In this document: piece after piece, positions 1 to 8,584 of the stretch
Layout: every line of letters starts with the position of its first letter
Numbering within the stretch: position 1 is the first letter of the stretch
DNA from: Saprospiraceae bacterium
GTDB lineage: Bacteria; Bacteroidota; Bacteroidia; Chitinophagales; Saprospiraceae
Length of the DNA stretch: 64,000 bases
NCBI GenBank assembly: GCA_016709995.1
Contig: JADJLQ010000003.1
Coordinates: forward strand, 1-64,000
Reading direction: 5' to 3'
Notes under the pieces: generated by a model
What the model saw: the letters and a program-made list of their open reading frames with translations, nothing else
What the model was told of the DNA's origin: nothing
The model's database searches: none
Made by a program: the position numbers and the translations under genes

Positions 1-138
1 TTTTTCACCGGAATTTTTCTTTTACAACTTTTCATGTAGCTGCATTAAAATATAAAAACGATCAGGACTACTTTGCCCTTTTGTGTCCCCCGAGGCTTTA
101 GGAGTACGAAATTTACCACCCCGAAGTATTACTAACAG

Positions 139-877
139 ATGATTGTCAAAATGAAAAACGATCAGACTTCTTCACGCTTTCGCACCTTTGCAAGACGATC
201 GCAACAATCTTTGGATCTATTGCATGCCAGGATTCATAAAAATACCTGGCTTCAGATTTTTACCGCTTTCACCCGGTGTATCCTGGCTATTGGCTTTATT
301 CCAGCCAGCTTGCCAAAAATTCTGCATAAACCATTTACCAGTATCAGTGCTATGGATCCGGTTGGGGCTTATTTCAAGGCATTATATGAGACAGGGTATT
401 ATTATGATTTTATAGGGTGGTGCCAGTTGACTGCCTCCATTTTATTATTATTGCCGCGTACAGCTCATGTAGGGGGCGCTATTGTTTTTTCCTATTATTT
501 TAAACATTACCGTACTGACCAATTCAGTTGGGTTTAAAGGTACATGGTTGGTGACCATCATGATGTCAATAGCCAATTTGTACCTATTATGTTGGGAGTA
601 TGACAGGATCAAGTCATTGTTTATTGATCGTAGAACCAGTTCAAGTCATTTTGATAAAAATATGCTTGGTTGATCCCAGCCATTTTTACGTTGGGTGGTT
701 TGGGTGTGATGGTCATGATGTTGATTTTGGGTATTGCCAGGTATGATCAAATCTCTTTGCGCAGTATCCTACCGCTCATGGGTGCTGGCTTGATTTTTTG
801 GTTGTGTTGTTTACCTGCATTATCGTAATATGAAGGTAGGACCTGCTAAGCCGGATGGTATAGAAATTATGGATTAG
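139..877 (+). pseudogene. DoxX-like membrane protein, reading frame broken three times
   Basis: The open frame from the ATG at 139 encodes a short cytoplasmic N-terminus, then hydrophobic segments typical of DoxX/MauE-like small membrane proteins, and stops at 537. The protein clearly continues in other frames: PIILNITVLTNSVGFKGTW (frame of 482), then a hydrophobic segment from about 661, then a short tail ending at the TAG at 875-877. Each switch sits in a homopolymer: T6 at 485-490 (one base too many), A5 at 656-660 (one too few), T6 at 794-799 (one too many). Correcting all three gives one protein of about 245 residues. Family assignment rests on length, helix pattern and general look, so it is moderate. 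The breaks may be decay or, more likely, uncorrected read errors, because the neighbouring gene has one of the same kind. The restored 3' end overlaps the convergent topoisomerase gene by about 100 bp, which hints at a further error there. Confidence 0.55.
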
Positions 878-2419
878 ATTATATTCGATGGCGGATGCCT
901 TTAGCGATTGAAGAAAACTAGGGATCATATCATCGAGTTTAATTGCCTGTTTAAAAAGTTTTTTCTGCACCGGGGCAATGATCTCAAACTCAATGTCATT
1001 TTTATCGACAGCTTTTGACTTAGCATCCTCTTTTACTTTTACACTGAGGAGCTTAAATTCGCTGAGTCGGTTGCCAAGTGCTTTCCATCCTTTTACATCG
1101 ATATATTGGCTGATCTTAAAGTCTTTGGTAAACTTTTGATTTTTTGATTTCCAGCTGTATTCCACGACGGGGTCTATTCCACAATGAGCATATAATAATT
1201 TTGAATCTTTGTGGTCAGTGATAAATTTGAACCGAGTAGAGGTAGTCGTGGTTTCTATCAAAAATCGTTTGACCATCGTCCACTTTTTATCTCCATCATA
1301 ATAGATAGCGTCTATCGGCCAGGTAGGCTCAAATTTGCCTATCCAGATCAGTTCGTCCACATTAAACCTAAGGCTCATCTCCACAGTATTGAGTTGGTAA
1401 GATCCATCATTCCAAAGTGACAGGATCAGATCGCCGGTATCAAATTCGCCAAGGGTGATTCCCCTCAATTCGGAATTGAGCCTGCCGGTGGACTCATCCA
1501 GCCAAAGTGGTTGTGCCCCCAAAGAACTCTTGCCTTTCTCCAACAACTCAACTTTGCGTATCGGGTATTTAGTCACGGTATTGCCTTTAGAGGTTTTTCC
1601 TTTGATTTCCATAGTGGCAAAGTCAAATTCAAACTGTTTTTTCTTGGCAGTGCTACCCTGGGAAAGTTGGATCTGCACGATCTCAGATTCTCCATTTGGA
1701 TTAGCGCTGATGTAGATGAGTTTGGAGTCTTTGTGATCAGAAGCGATAGCATATTCTTTGTCTCTGGTTACGCCGCCGATCTGAAATCTTTTGGCAAACG
1801 CTTTGCCACTATCGCCATCTACATAGATTACATTAAAGACGGTGCGATCATCTGTTTTTTTCCACACGTTGGCATAGCGAAGGTCTTTGCCCATAAATAC
1901 TTTTTCGCCCATTTTGGAGACTTTCATTTTGCCATCTCTGCGGAAAGCCACGATGTCATCGATATCACTGCATTCTCCCACCAGGGTAGAGGTATCTTTT
2001 TTGAGGCCCCAACCTATGAATCCTTCTTTCTCATCGACATATAGCTTTGTATTGTTGGCTACTACTGTATTGGCCTGGATGGTTTCAAATTCGGAGATGG
2101 TCGTCTTGCGGTCTTTTCCTTCACCATATTTTTTTCTAAGATGCTCAAACCAGGAGATGGTATATTCCGTCAGGTGATGGAGATCATGTCGTATTTGTTC
2201 CAGGCTTTTTTCAGTCTCCCGGATTTGTTCGTCTGCTTTGAAGGTATTGTATTTTGAGATTCGTTTGATTTTAATCTCCGTGAGCTTGGCTACATCTTCG
2301 TCTGTGATTTCCCTGGAGAGTTTTAACCTTTGTCTTTGGCTGAAGCTTTTCCGAAGGAGTAGATATATATTTTTTAAGCTCCGTATGTATGGTCTCGATG
2401 ACTTCCTCCCAGCTTTCAC
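776..2419 (-). CDS. parC: DNA topoisomerase IV subunit A, C-terminal part (frameshifted)
   Basis: This is the C-terminal continuation of the gene starting at 3563. It carries the end of the cleavage-core coiled coil (LTEIKIKRISKYNTFKADEQ) followed by the repeated beta-pinwheel blades of the GyrA/ParC C-terminal domain. The first ~30 residues of this frame, before LSREITDEDV, are out-of-frame sequence; the true junction is at the T4 run 2321-2324 (AAAA on the coding strand). Removing one base there joins the halves to KVKLSREITDEDV, the expected family sequence. The restored protein would be about 928 residues, normal for Bacteroidota ParC/GyrA-like subunits. The last ~40 residues (after IKLDDMIPSFLQS) do not look like a normal ParC end and overlap the DoxX-like gene, so a second indel near 920 is possible. 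Function: passes one DNA duplex through another to decatenate chromosomes, together with ParE. Confidence 0.8.
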   Translation of the reverse strand: MKAGRKSSRPYIRSLKNIYLLLRKSFSQRQRLKLSREITDEDVAKLTEIKIKRISKYNTFKADEQIRETEKSLEQIRHDLHHLTEYTISWFEHLRKKYGEGKDRKTTISEFETIQANTVVANNTKLYVDEKEGFIGWGLKKDTSTLVGECSDIDDIVAFRRDGKMKVSKMGEKVFMGKDLRYANVWKKTDDRTVFNVIYVDGDSGKAFAKRFQIGGVTRDKEYAIASDHKDSKLIYISANPNGESEIVQIQLSQGSTAKKKQFEFDFATMEIKGKTSKGNTVTKYPIRKVELLEKGKSSLGAQPLWLDESTGRLNSELRGITLGEFDTGDLILSLWNDGSYQLNTVEMSLRFNVDELIWIGKFEPTWPIDAIYYDGDKKWTMVKRFLIETTTTSTRFKFITDHKDSKLLYAHCGIDPVVEYSWKSKNQKFTKDFKISQYIDVKGWKALGNRLSEFKLLSVKVKEDAKSKAVDKNDIEFEIIAPVQKKLFKQAIKLDDMIPSFLQSLKASAIEYNLIHNFYTIRLSRSYLHITIMQVNNTTKKSSQHP

Positions 2420-3563
2420 ATTCCTCTATTTCGTGGTAGATTCTGTTTTCAATAAATATTTTTTCAAGATTGGCAAAGTGCCAGAGTTCGTTGAGTTCAG
2501 CATTTTTGATCTCCAGCTCTTGTTTTAACAACTCTTTGGTTGAATCTACCGTGCTTCGCAGAATGTCGGAGACTGTCAAAAACATTGGTTTTTTGTCCAC
2601 AATCACACAGGCATTGGGAGAGACGGAGAGCTGGCAATCGGTGAAAGCATAGAGCGCATCTATTGATACATCCGGAGATACTCCCGGCTGTAATTCGATG
2701 GCTATCTCTATCTCCGCCGCGGTGTTATCTGTGATTTTTTTGATTTTGATTTTTCCTTTTTCATTAGCTTTGAGGATACTTTCTATCAGTGAAGTCGTCG
2801 TCGTACCATAAGGAATCTCAGTGATGATCAGATTCTTTTTGTCTACAGCTTCTATTTTGGCCCTGATCTTGACTTTGCCTCCGCGCTGGCCGTCATTGTA
2901 TTCATTGATATCGATACTACCTGCAGTCTGAAAATCAGGGTAAAGTTTAAATCTTTTACCTTCAAGATATTTGATGGCTGCGTCGATGATTTCATTAAAA
3001 TTGTGAGGAAGAATTTTCGTAGAAAGTCCTACCGCGATGCCCTCGGCACCTTGAGCAAGAAGAATAGGGAACTTCGCAGGCAGTGTGACAGGCTCTCTTT
3101 TTCTGCCGTCATAGGACAATAGCCAGGAGGTGGTCTTAGGATTAAAGATGACTTCCAAGGCAAACTTGGTAAGTCGGGCTTCGATGTATCTGGGTGCAGC
3201 CGCAGAAGCTCCGGTCCGAGCATCACCCCAGTTGCCCTGGGGATCGATAAGAAGCTCCATTTGACCAAGGTTGACCATGGCATCCCGGATGGCCGCATCG
3301 CCATGTGGATGGTACTGCATCGTCTGGCCTATGACATTGGCTACTTTATTGTACCGGCCGTCATCTATCTCGTAAAGGGCATGCAGGATACGGCGCTGCA
3401 CCGGCTTGAGGCCATCTTCCATAGCCGGTACTGCTCGCTCTAGGATGACATAAGAGGCATAGTCCAGAAAATAGGACTCATACATACTGTTCAAACTGGT
3501 GATCTTGATGCCTTCTGAGCCTTTAGGGACAGGTATGAATGGTGGATTCTGCTTTTTAGCCAT
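2271..3563 (-). CDS. parC: DNA topoisomerase IV subunit A, N-terminal part
   Basis: N-terminal winged-helix and tower region of a type IIA topoisomerase A subunit. The start at 3563 (MAKKQNPPF) is preceded by a good -7 box. Visible hallmarks are DYASYVILERAVPAMEDGLK near residue 34, YHPHGDAAI near 84, and the catalytic tyrosine Y126 in AAAPRYIEARL. The DEDGR-type toprim and ATPase functions belong to the partner ParE, which is not next to this gene. In-frame protein runs to about residue 413 (KVKT); after that the frame is shifted by an extra A and ends in an artefactual tail. Choice of ParC over GyrA is based on general resemblance to the Bacteroidota 'gyrase/topoisomerase IV subunit A' of about 900 residues and is not certain. 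Confidence 0.85.
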   Translation of the reverse strand: MAKKQNPPFIPVPKGSEGIKITSLNSMYESYFLDYASYVILERAVPAMEDGLKPVQRRILHALYEIDDGRYNKVANVIGQTMQYHPHGDAAIRDAMVNLGQMELLIDPQGNWGDARTGASAAAPRYIEARLTKFALEVIFNPKTTSWLLSYDGRKREPVTLPAKFPILLAQGAEGIAVGLSTKILPHNFNEIIDAAIKYLEGKRFKLYPDFQTAGSIDINEYNDGQRGGKVKIRAKIEAVDKKNLIITEIPYGTTTTSLIESILKANEKGKIKIKKITDNTAAEIEIAIELQPGVSPDVSIDALYAFTDCQLSVSPNACVIVDKKPMFLTVSDILRSTVDSTKELLKQELEIKNAELNELWHFANLEKIFIENRIYHEIEECESWEEVIETIHTELKKYISTPSEKLQPKTKVKTLQGNHRRRCSQAHGD

Positions 3564-3916
3564 GTATATTTAATTTTCCGGGGCAAACATATTAAGAAAA
3601 ATTGTTATCTGAAAAATTTAATGAGAAACAGATCATGGAGAAACCCCTCTGAGCTACCCCCCAGTTAAAATATATCATTGAAGTAATGATTGATTTACGC
3701 CATAATAGTCGCTGATGTATTGTTTTTTGGTTAAAAAGATAGCTAATGTGCTGTGTTGTCACCAAACCGCATTGGGACAATCATTTTTATAAGAAATGAT
3801 AAGAAGTATTCATATGACTTGATTTTGCCTAAAAGGTTAAATTTTTTAAAAATCTAGCAGCATGCATCTGGGATCCACCGTTTAACCTTAACTTGGATCT
3901 ACTAAATCCAAGGGTC
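3564..3916. other. Intergenic region between parC and the sigma factor gene
   Basis: A divergent promoter region of 353 bases. A minus-strand -7 box for parC lies at 3584-3591. The rest is AT-rich with no convincing gene. A 62-codon minus-strand frame (3592-3780) is rich in unusual residues and has no family resemblance. The sigma factor promoter should lie between about 3800 and 3900, but no exact TAnnTTTG was seen. Confidence 0.5.
3584..3591 (-). promoter_or_regulatory. Putative -7 box for parC
   Basis: On the minus strand this reads TATGTTTG followed by C, an exact match to the Bacteroidota -7 consensus TAnnTTTG. It lies about 20 bases upstream of the parC ATG. The -33 element is not obvious. 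Confidence 0.4.
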
Positions 3917-4477
3917 ATGGATATAACTATTCCTATCGAGTCAGAAGACGATTTTATTAATGCTTGTGTTCGCAATGAACGATGGGCTCAAAAAAAATTG
4001 TACGAAGACTACTACAGCAGCATGATGGGGCTGTGCTTGAGATATGCCAATACGGACGAAGATGCGATGGATATCCTTCACGAGGGATTCATCAAAGTCT
4101 TCAGACATATCAGCAAATACCAGGCAGGCACCTCACTTTCAGCCTGGATCAGGCGCATCATGGTCAATACTTCGATAGATTATTATCGAAAAGAGACCAG
4201 GAGGCGCACTGAAAACATCGACAAAGCCTATGCCATCAGTACAGCTGATGTAGATGCAGTGAGTCGATGTGGTGAAAGTGAAATACTCAAATCTATACAG
4301 CAACTCACTTTTGCTTATAGATCAGTATTCAATCTATATGTAGTAGAGGGATTTTCTCACAAGGAGATCTCCGAACAATTGGGGATTACAGAAAGTACTT
4401 CCAGATCCAATTTAGTAAAAGCCAGGATTAAGTTGAAGGAGATATTGTTGGGTAAAGGCAAAATACATGGAGAATAA
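3917..4477 (+). CDS. RNA polymerase ECF-type sigma factor
   Basis: A sigma-70 family factor of about 186 residues. Region 2 is recognisable (YANTDEDAMDILHEGFIKVF, then SAWIRRIMVNTSIDYYR) and region 4 carries the helix-turn-helix GFSHKEISEQLGITESTSRS near the end. The frame is open to a TTG at 3893, but the ATG at 3917 (MDITIPIE) is the better start because known family members begin just before the region 2 helix. The stop overlaps the next gene by 11 bases, so both are translationally coupled. In Bacteroidota such sigma factors usually pair with an adjacent membrane anti-sigma or sensor protein; here the partner is the unusual barrel-like protein at 4467. The target regulon cannot be read from the sequence. 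Confidence 0.9.
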   Translation: MDITIPIESEDDFINACVRNERWAQKKLYEDYYSSMMGLCLRYANTDEDAMDILHEGFIKVFRHISKYQAGTSLSAWIRRIMVNTSIDYYRKETRRRTENIDKAYAISTADVDAVSRCGESEILKSIQQLTFAYRSVFNLYVVEGFSHKEISEQLGITESTSRSNLVKARIKLKEILLGKGKIHGE

Positions 4478-6068
4478 TTCATTTGATAATTTTATAAAAC
4501 AAAAGATTGAACATCCTTCCGTTGAGATGGATGCTCGTGCATGGGATTTATTCATGCTGACGGCCATTGAAAAAGGGGAAGAAGATATATTTGAAGATGC
4601 TTCTGCGGATGCATTGGTGAGAGAAGGATTAAAAGATTTTAAAGTAGCCTATGATCCCACGAGTTGGGATGTGCTGGCTGATAAAATAGATACACCTGAG
4701 GAAGAACCGGTAGTTGTTCATCAAAAATTTGACAAAGAAATCTCTAACTCCCTAAGAGACCTCAGGAGGAAATATGATGCGGCTTCCTGGCCAAAGCTAG
4801 CGGCACGCCTTGATGCCGAAGAGCGATATATCAGGCATTATTATCGAGCCAAATTTGTAGAAGCAGTAGTGTTCTTTTTACTGGTCATCACTTTATTTCA
4901 GATGAGTCAATCCAGTAAGGTGAAGTCAGAAATCGAAAATATAGCCACTCCAAAAATCAATCAGGAAGTCGCTTCCAGGGATCTCGCTGGACCGCAAGTA
5001 TCGGGTTCTACCGCCAAAGCCCAAACCTATCATTTGACTACACCTTTGAATGGGTCAATTAAAAAAGGCGATTTCAATACAGGCAGATTGACTGAGAGCC
5101 TGCCGACTAAAGATTCACCTGCGATGATAGATGCGGTAGTCAATTTTTCAACATCGGGTACTGGTTCAATTCGCGACATTTTTAACCTGGCAAGTTTAAG
5201 AAGCGATATTGATCGAACATCTGCTGCTCGTAAGATTTCAGAGGACAAAATCAATCTTAATGTGATATCTGCTGAAAATAGTATACTCGGACAGGATCTG
5301 GCTAGTACTTTATTTGACGCCATCCCAGGAAATGTGCCTGGGGTGAGTTTCTCCAATCAATCCTTGCCTTCCATGACGATTAAGTCTATCAAAAAAGGTG
5401 TTTGGAAAGTAGGTATGTATACCCATTTGGATTATAATCAGATTTATTTTCCTGATCAGATAGTGTCTGTATTGGGTGAGCAGGCACCTTATAAAGCGAA
5501 GACGGTACATTCTTCGGGATATGGCGTCGGGTTTAAAGCATTATATAGCAAGAAACAATTTGGGTTGGAGACAGGTATAGGATATGCCAATCGTGCTTAT
5601 TCTCCCAATCGTAAATATTATATAGACCCGTATTACAATGCAGATTTTGCTAATATTGAGTATGAAATCGTAGAGATGCCCCTATCGGTTAGGTATGCTG
5701 CAAAAAAGGATAGCCGTGTTAGGCCCTATGCTCAAGTCGGGTTGAATGCTAATTTTATCACGAGGGCCAATTATGATATCGTAGCTGAATCCAAATTGGC
5801 CAGAACTTTCACTTCTAAGAATGCTGATTTAACTGCTCAACAAGAATATATACTGAGTAAAGCCAGGGATCAGTTTACAAAATTCGATAAAAGAAGGGTG
5901 TTAGTTTATGCCCAGGGTTCCACTGGTTTAGAATGGAAGATTAACTCTACCGCAGATATATATTCTCAGATTACTTTTGGTCAGAGATTATTGAGCAGAC
6001 AGTTTGGTCCCAATTTTGATCAGTTCAAGACACTATCTATGGAGATCGGTCTGAGAACTAAGATTTAA
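4467..6068 (+). CDS. Membrane-anchored protein with three cytoplasmic SW-repeats and outer-membrane-barrel-like domain
   Basis: 533 residues. Residues 1-125 are acidic and contain three related units, ARAWDLFMLTAIE (about 23-35), YDPTSWDVLADKID (about 62-75) and YDAASWPKLAARLD (about 103-116). A single hydrophobic helix at about 129-147 follows. Then come a low-complexity linker and, from about residue 310, alternating aromatic/polar strands typical of the PorT/OMP_b-brl small outer membrane barrels (GVGFKALYSKKQFGLETGIG, MPLSVRYAAKKDSRVRPYAQ). There is no N-terminal signal peptide. The start codon lies inside the sigma factor gene (11-base overlap). By position it is a candidate anti-sigma or sensor partner: cytoplasmic repeats to bind sigma, extracytoplasmic barrel-like part to sense. 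That role is inference; only the architecture is seen. Confidence 0.8.
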   Translation: MENNSFDNFIKQKIEHPSVEMDARAWDLFMLTAIEKGEEDIFEDASADALVREGLKDFKVAYDPTSWDVLADKIDTPEEEPVVVHQKFDKEISNSLRDLRRKYDAASWPKLAARLDAEERYIRHYYRAKFVEAVVFFLLVITLFQMSQSSKVKSEIENIATPKINQEVASRDLAGPQVSGSTAKAQTYHLTTPLNGSIKKGDFNTGRLTESLPTKDSPAMIDAVVNFSTSGTGSIRDIFNLASLRSDIDRTSAARKISEDKINLNVISAENSILGQDLASTLFDAIPGNVPGVSFSNQSLPSMTIKSIKKGVWKVGMYTHLDYNQIYFPDQIVSVLGEQAPYKAKTVHSSGYGVGFKALYSKKQFGLETGIGYANRAYSPNRKYYIDPYYNADFANIEYEIVEMPLSVRYAAKKDSRVRPYAQVGLNANFITRANYDIVAESKLARTFTSKNADLTAQQEYILSKARDQFTKFDKRRVLVYAQGSTGLEWKINSTADIYSQITFGQRLLSRQFGPNFDQFKTLSMEIGLRTKI

Positions 6069-6100
6069 AATAATATAAATCAGAAAAACAATCTGCTCTT

Positions 6101-6937
6101 TTACACCAATTCCAATTGAGCAGCAGCCATCCGTAAAAAATTAGGCAATACAGTTGATCTTGTTCGTGCGAGTTTGAGTGGATCTCTCAGATGATCCATC
6201 ATTTCGTCATAACCTAGCTGTCCTACATTTTGAATAATGGGTTGTTTTTTTGCGCCATTAAAATGCACGAGCATACCGGCAGGATCAGCCTCAGGGTGAA
6301 ATTGAGTACCAATAAAATAATCTGAAAATCGAATCGCCATCAATGCCCGGTCATGGGTATCCGGAGCAGTCGTGGTCTCTTCTGTCAATAAGGTAAATCC
6401 TCGTCTATCCATGATTTCCACATCTGGCCTGATGACCTGGTACATACGAAAATCTGCAGCATAAAAAGAGTCAGGGAGATGGTCAAATATAGGCTCGGAC
6501 CTTCCTGATACCGTTAACTTGACAGGCATGATACCATACGAAGATGGGTGCCGCTGGCTGATCTCTGCAAAATCATAATGCCTGCAAATCATCTGGAATG
6601 AATGACAGATAAAAAAGACAAACTTTTTAGAAGTATGGGCCAACTTATTTGATGCCTCAATCGAGTCTATGAGTTCAAAATATTTGCTATCCCACGGCAT
6701 ACCCTGGGTGTCCAATGGGCTGCCCGGGCCCCCACTACTTATATATATGTCATAAGATAAATCCGGTACTTCCTCCTCATACCTGATCGCAAAGGTATCT
6801 GTGACGATCTCCATGTCTACTTCCCGCGAGAAAGATTCTATAAGGTCATAGATACAGCGTATGCCTTCGTTAGGCTCCCCATTGTATAAATCCAATATGG
6901 CTATTCGTATGCCTTCACGGTCTAATGCCAGCATCAA
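6101..6937 (-). CDS. Class I glutamine amidotransferase-like protein (GMP synthase-type GATase1 domain)
   Basis: 278 residues with the fold and active site of class I glutamine amidotransferases (COG0518). Visible are ISSGGPGSP (oxyanion strand), nucleophile elbow FFICHSFQMICRH with the catalytic Cys, and the catalytic His/Glu in GTQFHPEADP. There is no synthetase domain in the same chain, so it would supply ammonia to a partner or act as a peptidase-like amidohydrolase. It is last of a minus-strand group with an ATP-grasp ligase, a cupin and a DUF1080 protein; the ATP-grasp enzyme is the natural candidate acceptor. Start could be either of two adjacent Met codons. An exact -7 box upstream (6961-6968) suggests it also has its own promoter. 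Confidence 0.85.
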   Translation of the reverse strand: MMLALDREGIRIAILDLYNGEPNEGIRCIYDLIESFSREVDMEIVTDTFAIRYEEEVPDLSYDIYISSGGPGSPLDTQGMPWDSKYFELIDSIEASNKLAHTSKKFVFFICHSFQMICRHYDFAEISQRHPSSYGIMPVKLTVSGRSEPIFDHLPDSFYAADFRMYQVIRPDVEIMDRRGFTLLTEETTTAPDTHDRALMAIRFSDYFIGTQFHPEADPAGMLVHFNGAKKQPIIQNVGQLGYDEMMDHLRDPLKLARTRSTVLPNFLRMAAAQLELV

Positions 6938-6960
6938 TAATTTAGGTTGGTGAATCTATG

Positions 6961-6968
6961 CAAAGATA
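6961..6968 (-). promoter_or_regulatory. Putative -7 box for the glutamine amidotransferase gene
   Basis: Minus strand reads TATCTTTG then C, an exact TAnnTTTG match about 24 bases upstream of the start codon. It implies transcription separate from the DUF1080 gene upstream. Confidence 0.4.
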
Positions 6969-7033
6969 AGTACAAGGATAGTAATTTAAACATATGAAAA
7001 TCTGAATTATATATATGTGTTAAATGTAATATA

Positions 7034-7882
7034 TTAAAATTTGCAACTGCTGGCATCGTTTCCCACATAATAATTTTTATAGTTTTTGGCAGAAGGATCC
7101 ATGCACCCTTTTAGATTTAATAATTTGATATCCCTAAACTCCACCGGCTGGCCTTCACTTTGTAGTGCTATAAATCCTTCTTTCAAAGGTTTGCCTGGAT
7201 TCCAGAAGGCTGGATCATACCGATTGACTACTCCACCCCCCATGGATGGATGACTATATTCCAGCACTACTTTGCCATTGACTATGTGTTGGATCAGGGA
7301 GTCACCATATACAATGAGTTCGGCCTTCACCCATTCGTTTTTATCGATGGTAGGACTGGTCGAATTGAGGCAATGACCAGGATATTTTTGGCCTTGGTAT
7401 TCTATTTCGGTACCAGGTGAACACATATTACAGGTAGGTCTGGGCTTTCCGTCACCTAAGCCGGCCAGAAATTGCATTTCAACTGAGATGGGCCAGTCTT
7501 GCTCCTTTGGTATGCTAGCCGGATCTTGGGAGTGGTACATCACTCCACTGTTGAGCAAGGTAAAATCAGGTGCCCCGGGTTGCAAGTCCCCATAAAACCG
7601 ATATTCCATGCTCAGATGGAAGTAAGCAAAGGGAGTCTTATAATACAGATGTCCATATTGCTCATTAAACTCACCATATTGATCATAGCTCACCTTGATT
7701 TTTTTCTTTTCTACGCTGAATGTATTGCCGTAGTTTTCATTATAATCATGATGATGGATTTTGACTATCCAATCCTGCAGGTTGCGACCATTAAATAGTT
7801 TTTTCCAGTCCTTTTTTGATTGAGCCTGGGAGGTATAGCTGACCATTAAGATCCAAATACCGAATAATGCTTTAAGATTCAT
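7034..7882 (-). CDS. Secreted DUF1080 (3-keto-disaccharide hydrolase-like) protein with Cys tail
   Basis: 282 residues. A signal peptide (about 1-21, ending TSQAQ) is followed by a DUF1080 domain, a concanavalin-like fold used by glycoside-modifying enzymes in Bacteroidota and Planctomycetes; LFNGRNLQDW near residue 30 is the family signature. The C-terminus carries GCMDPSAKNYKNYY ending SSCKF, which matches the Cys-rich 'CxDPxAxNY...SC' tail found on many exported Bacteroidota proteins. Likely acts outside the cytoplasm on sugar polymers or oligomers; the substrate is not known. The gene sits between the cupin and the amidotransferase genes but is separated from each by more than 95 bases, so co-transcription is not sure. 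Confidence 0.85.
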   Translation of the reverse strand: MNLKALFGIWILMVSYTSQAQSKKDWKKLFNGRNLQDWIVKIHHHDYNENYGNTFSVEKKKIKVSYDQYGEFNEQYGHLYYKTPFAYFHLSMEYRFYGDLQPGAPDFTLLNSGVMYHSQDPASIPKEQDWPISVEMQFLAGLGDGKPRPTCNMCSPGTEIEYQGQKYPGHCLNSTSPTIDKNEWVKAELIVYGDSLIQHIVNGKVVLEYSHPSMGGGVVNRYDPAFWNPGKPLKEGFIALQSEGQPVEFRDIKLLNLKGCMDPSAKNYKNYYVGNDASSCKF

Positions 7883-8002
7883 GAGTATGAATTTAGCTTA
7901 TTAATTGAACAGGCATTAAAATAAAATGGGTTATTCTCACTAACTGGGTCCTTCGGGTTCGTAAACTTACTACCTGAAATTTGCTATTAACATTGAACTA
8001 CT

Positions 8003-8467
8003 TCAGAGCATTAAGGGTCTACCTTCAGTATAGCTGTCCTGCTTGCGGTCATAAGGAATAATATTATCCCATTCTTCGGCAGACGATCGGGCTACAAAGG
8101 CTACGACGGGTTCCGTATCACTCATATTAAAAACTTCATGGGGTACCCCTGGTTTGATGTAAATAAAATCGCCTGCTTCGTTTTCGATTATTTTTTTGAG
8201 GCCAGGGCCAAACTCATGTCGCACTCTTCCCTGTATAATGTACAAGATCAATTCAAAATCTACGTGAATGTGCGCATAAGCCACGCCACTAGGTGGTATC
8301 GTCGCTATATTGGCTGAGAGTTTGGTTGTGCCAACATTTTTTGCAGACATACCTTGTTTGTAATGAATGCCATTCCAATCTCTCCGTGGGCCTCCACCTC
8401 TGATAGTGAGGATGCCATCATGATCTTCAACAGCATTTTTTTGGATCTGATCTTTATCGTAATTCAT
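8003..8467 (-). CDS. Cupin-domain protein
   Basis: 154 residues with one conserved cupin barrel. Motif 1 is HIHVDFELILYIIQG (metal ligands H, H, E) and motif 2 is PGVPHEVFN (ligand H). Such proteins bind a metal ion and may be small dioxygenases, isomerases or sensors. No signal peptide is seen, so it is cytoplasmic. It lies 117 bases downstream of the ATP-grasp ligase on the same strand, possibly in one unit. The exact reaction cannot be told from the sequence. Confidence 0.85.
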   Translation of the reverse strand: MNYDKDQIQKNAVEDHDGILTIRGGGPRRDWNGIHYKQGMSAKNVGTTKLSANIATIPPSGVAYAHIHVDFELILYIIQGRVRHEFGPGLKKIIENEAGDFIYIKPGVPHEVFNMSDTEPVVAFVARSSAEEWDNIIPYDRKQDSYTEGRPLML

Positions 8468-8584
8468 ATATCATTAAATTAGAGACATTATTAGATTGCC
8501 ATCTACACCAGGTTTTTTCATGTGATTATATATTTGATTCTCCTGAGCTTGCTTCATAATTGAACAGGAGAAAATCAATACAGA

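Noticed and set aside
1511..2044. Plus-strand 177-codon frame inside parC
   Set aside because: Antisense to the ParC beta-pinwheel repeats, no recognised motif.
3592..3780. Minus-strand 62-codon frame upstream of parC
   Set aside because: It would overlap the parC -7 box and has no family resemblance or fitting start context.
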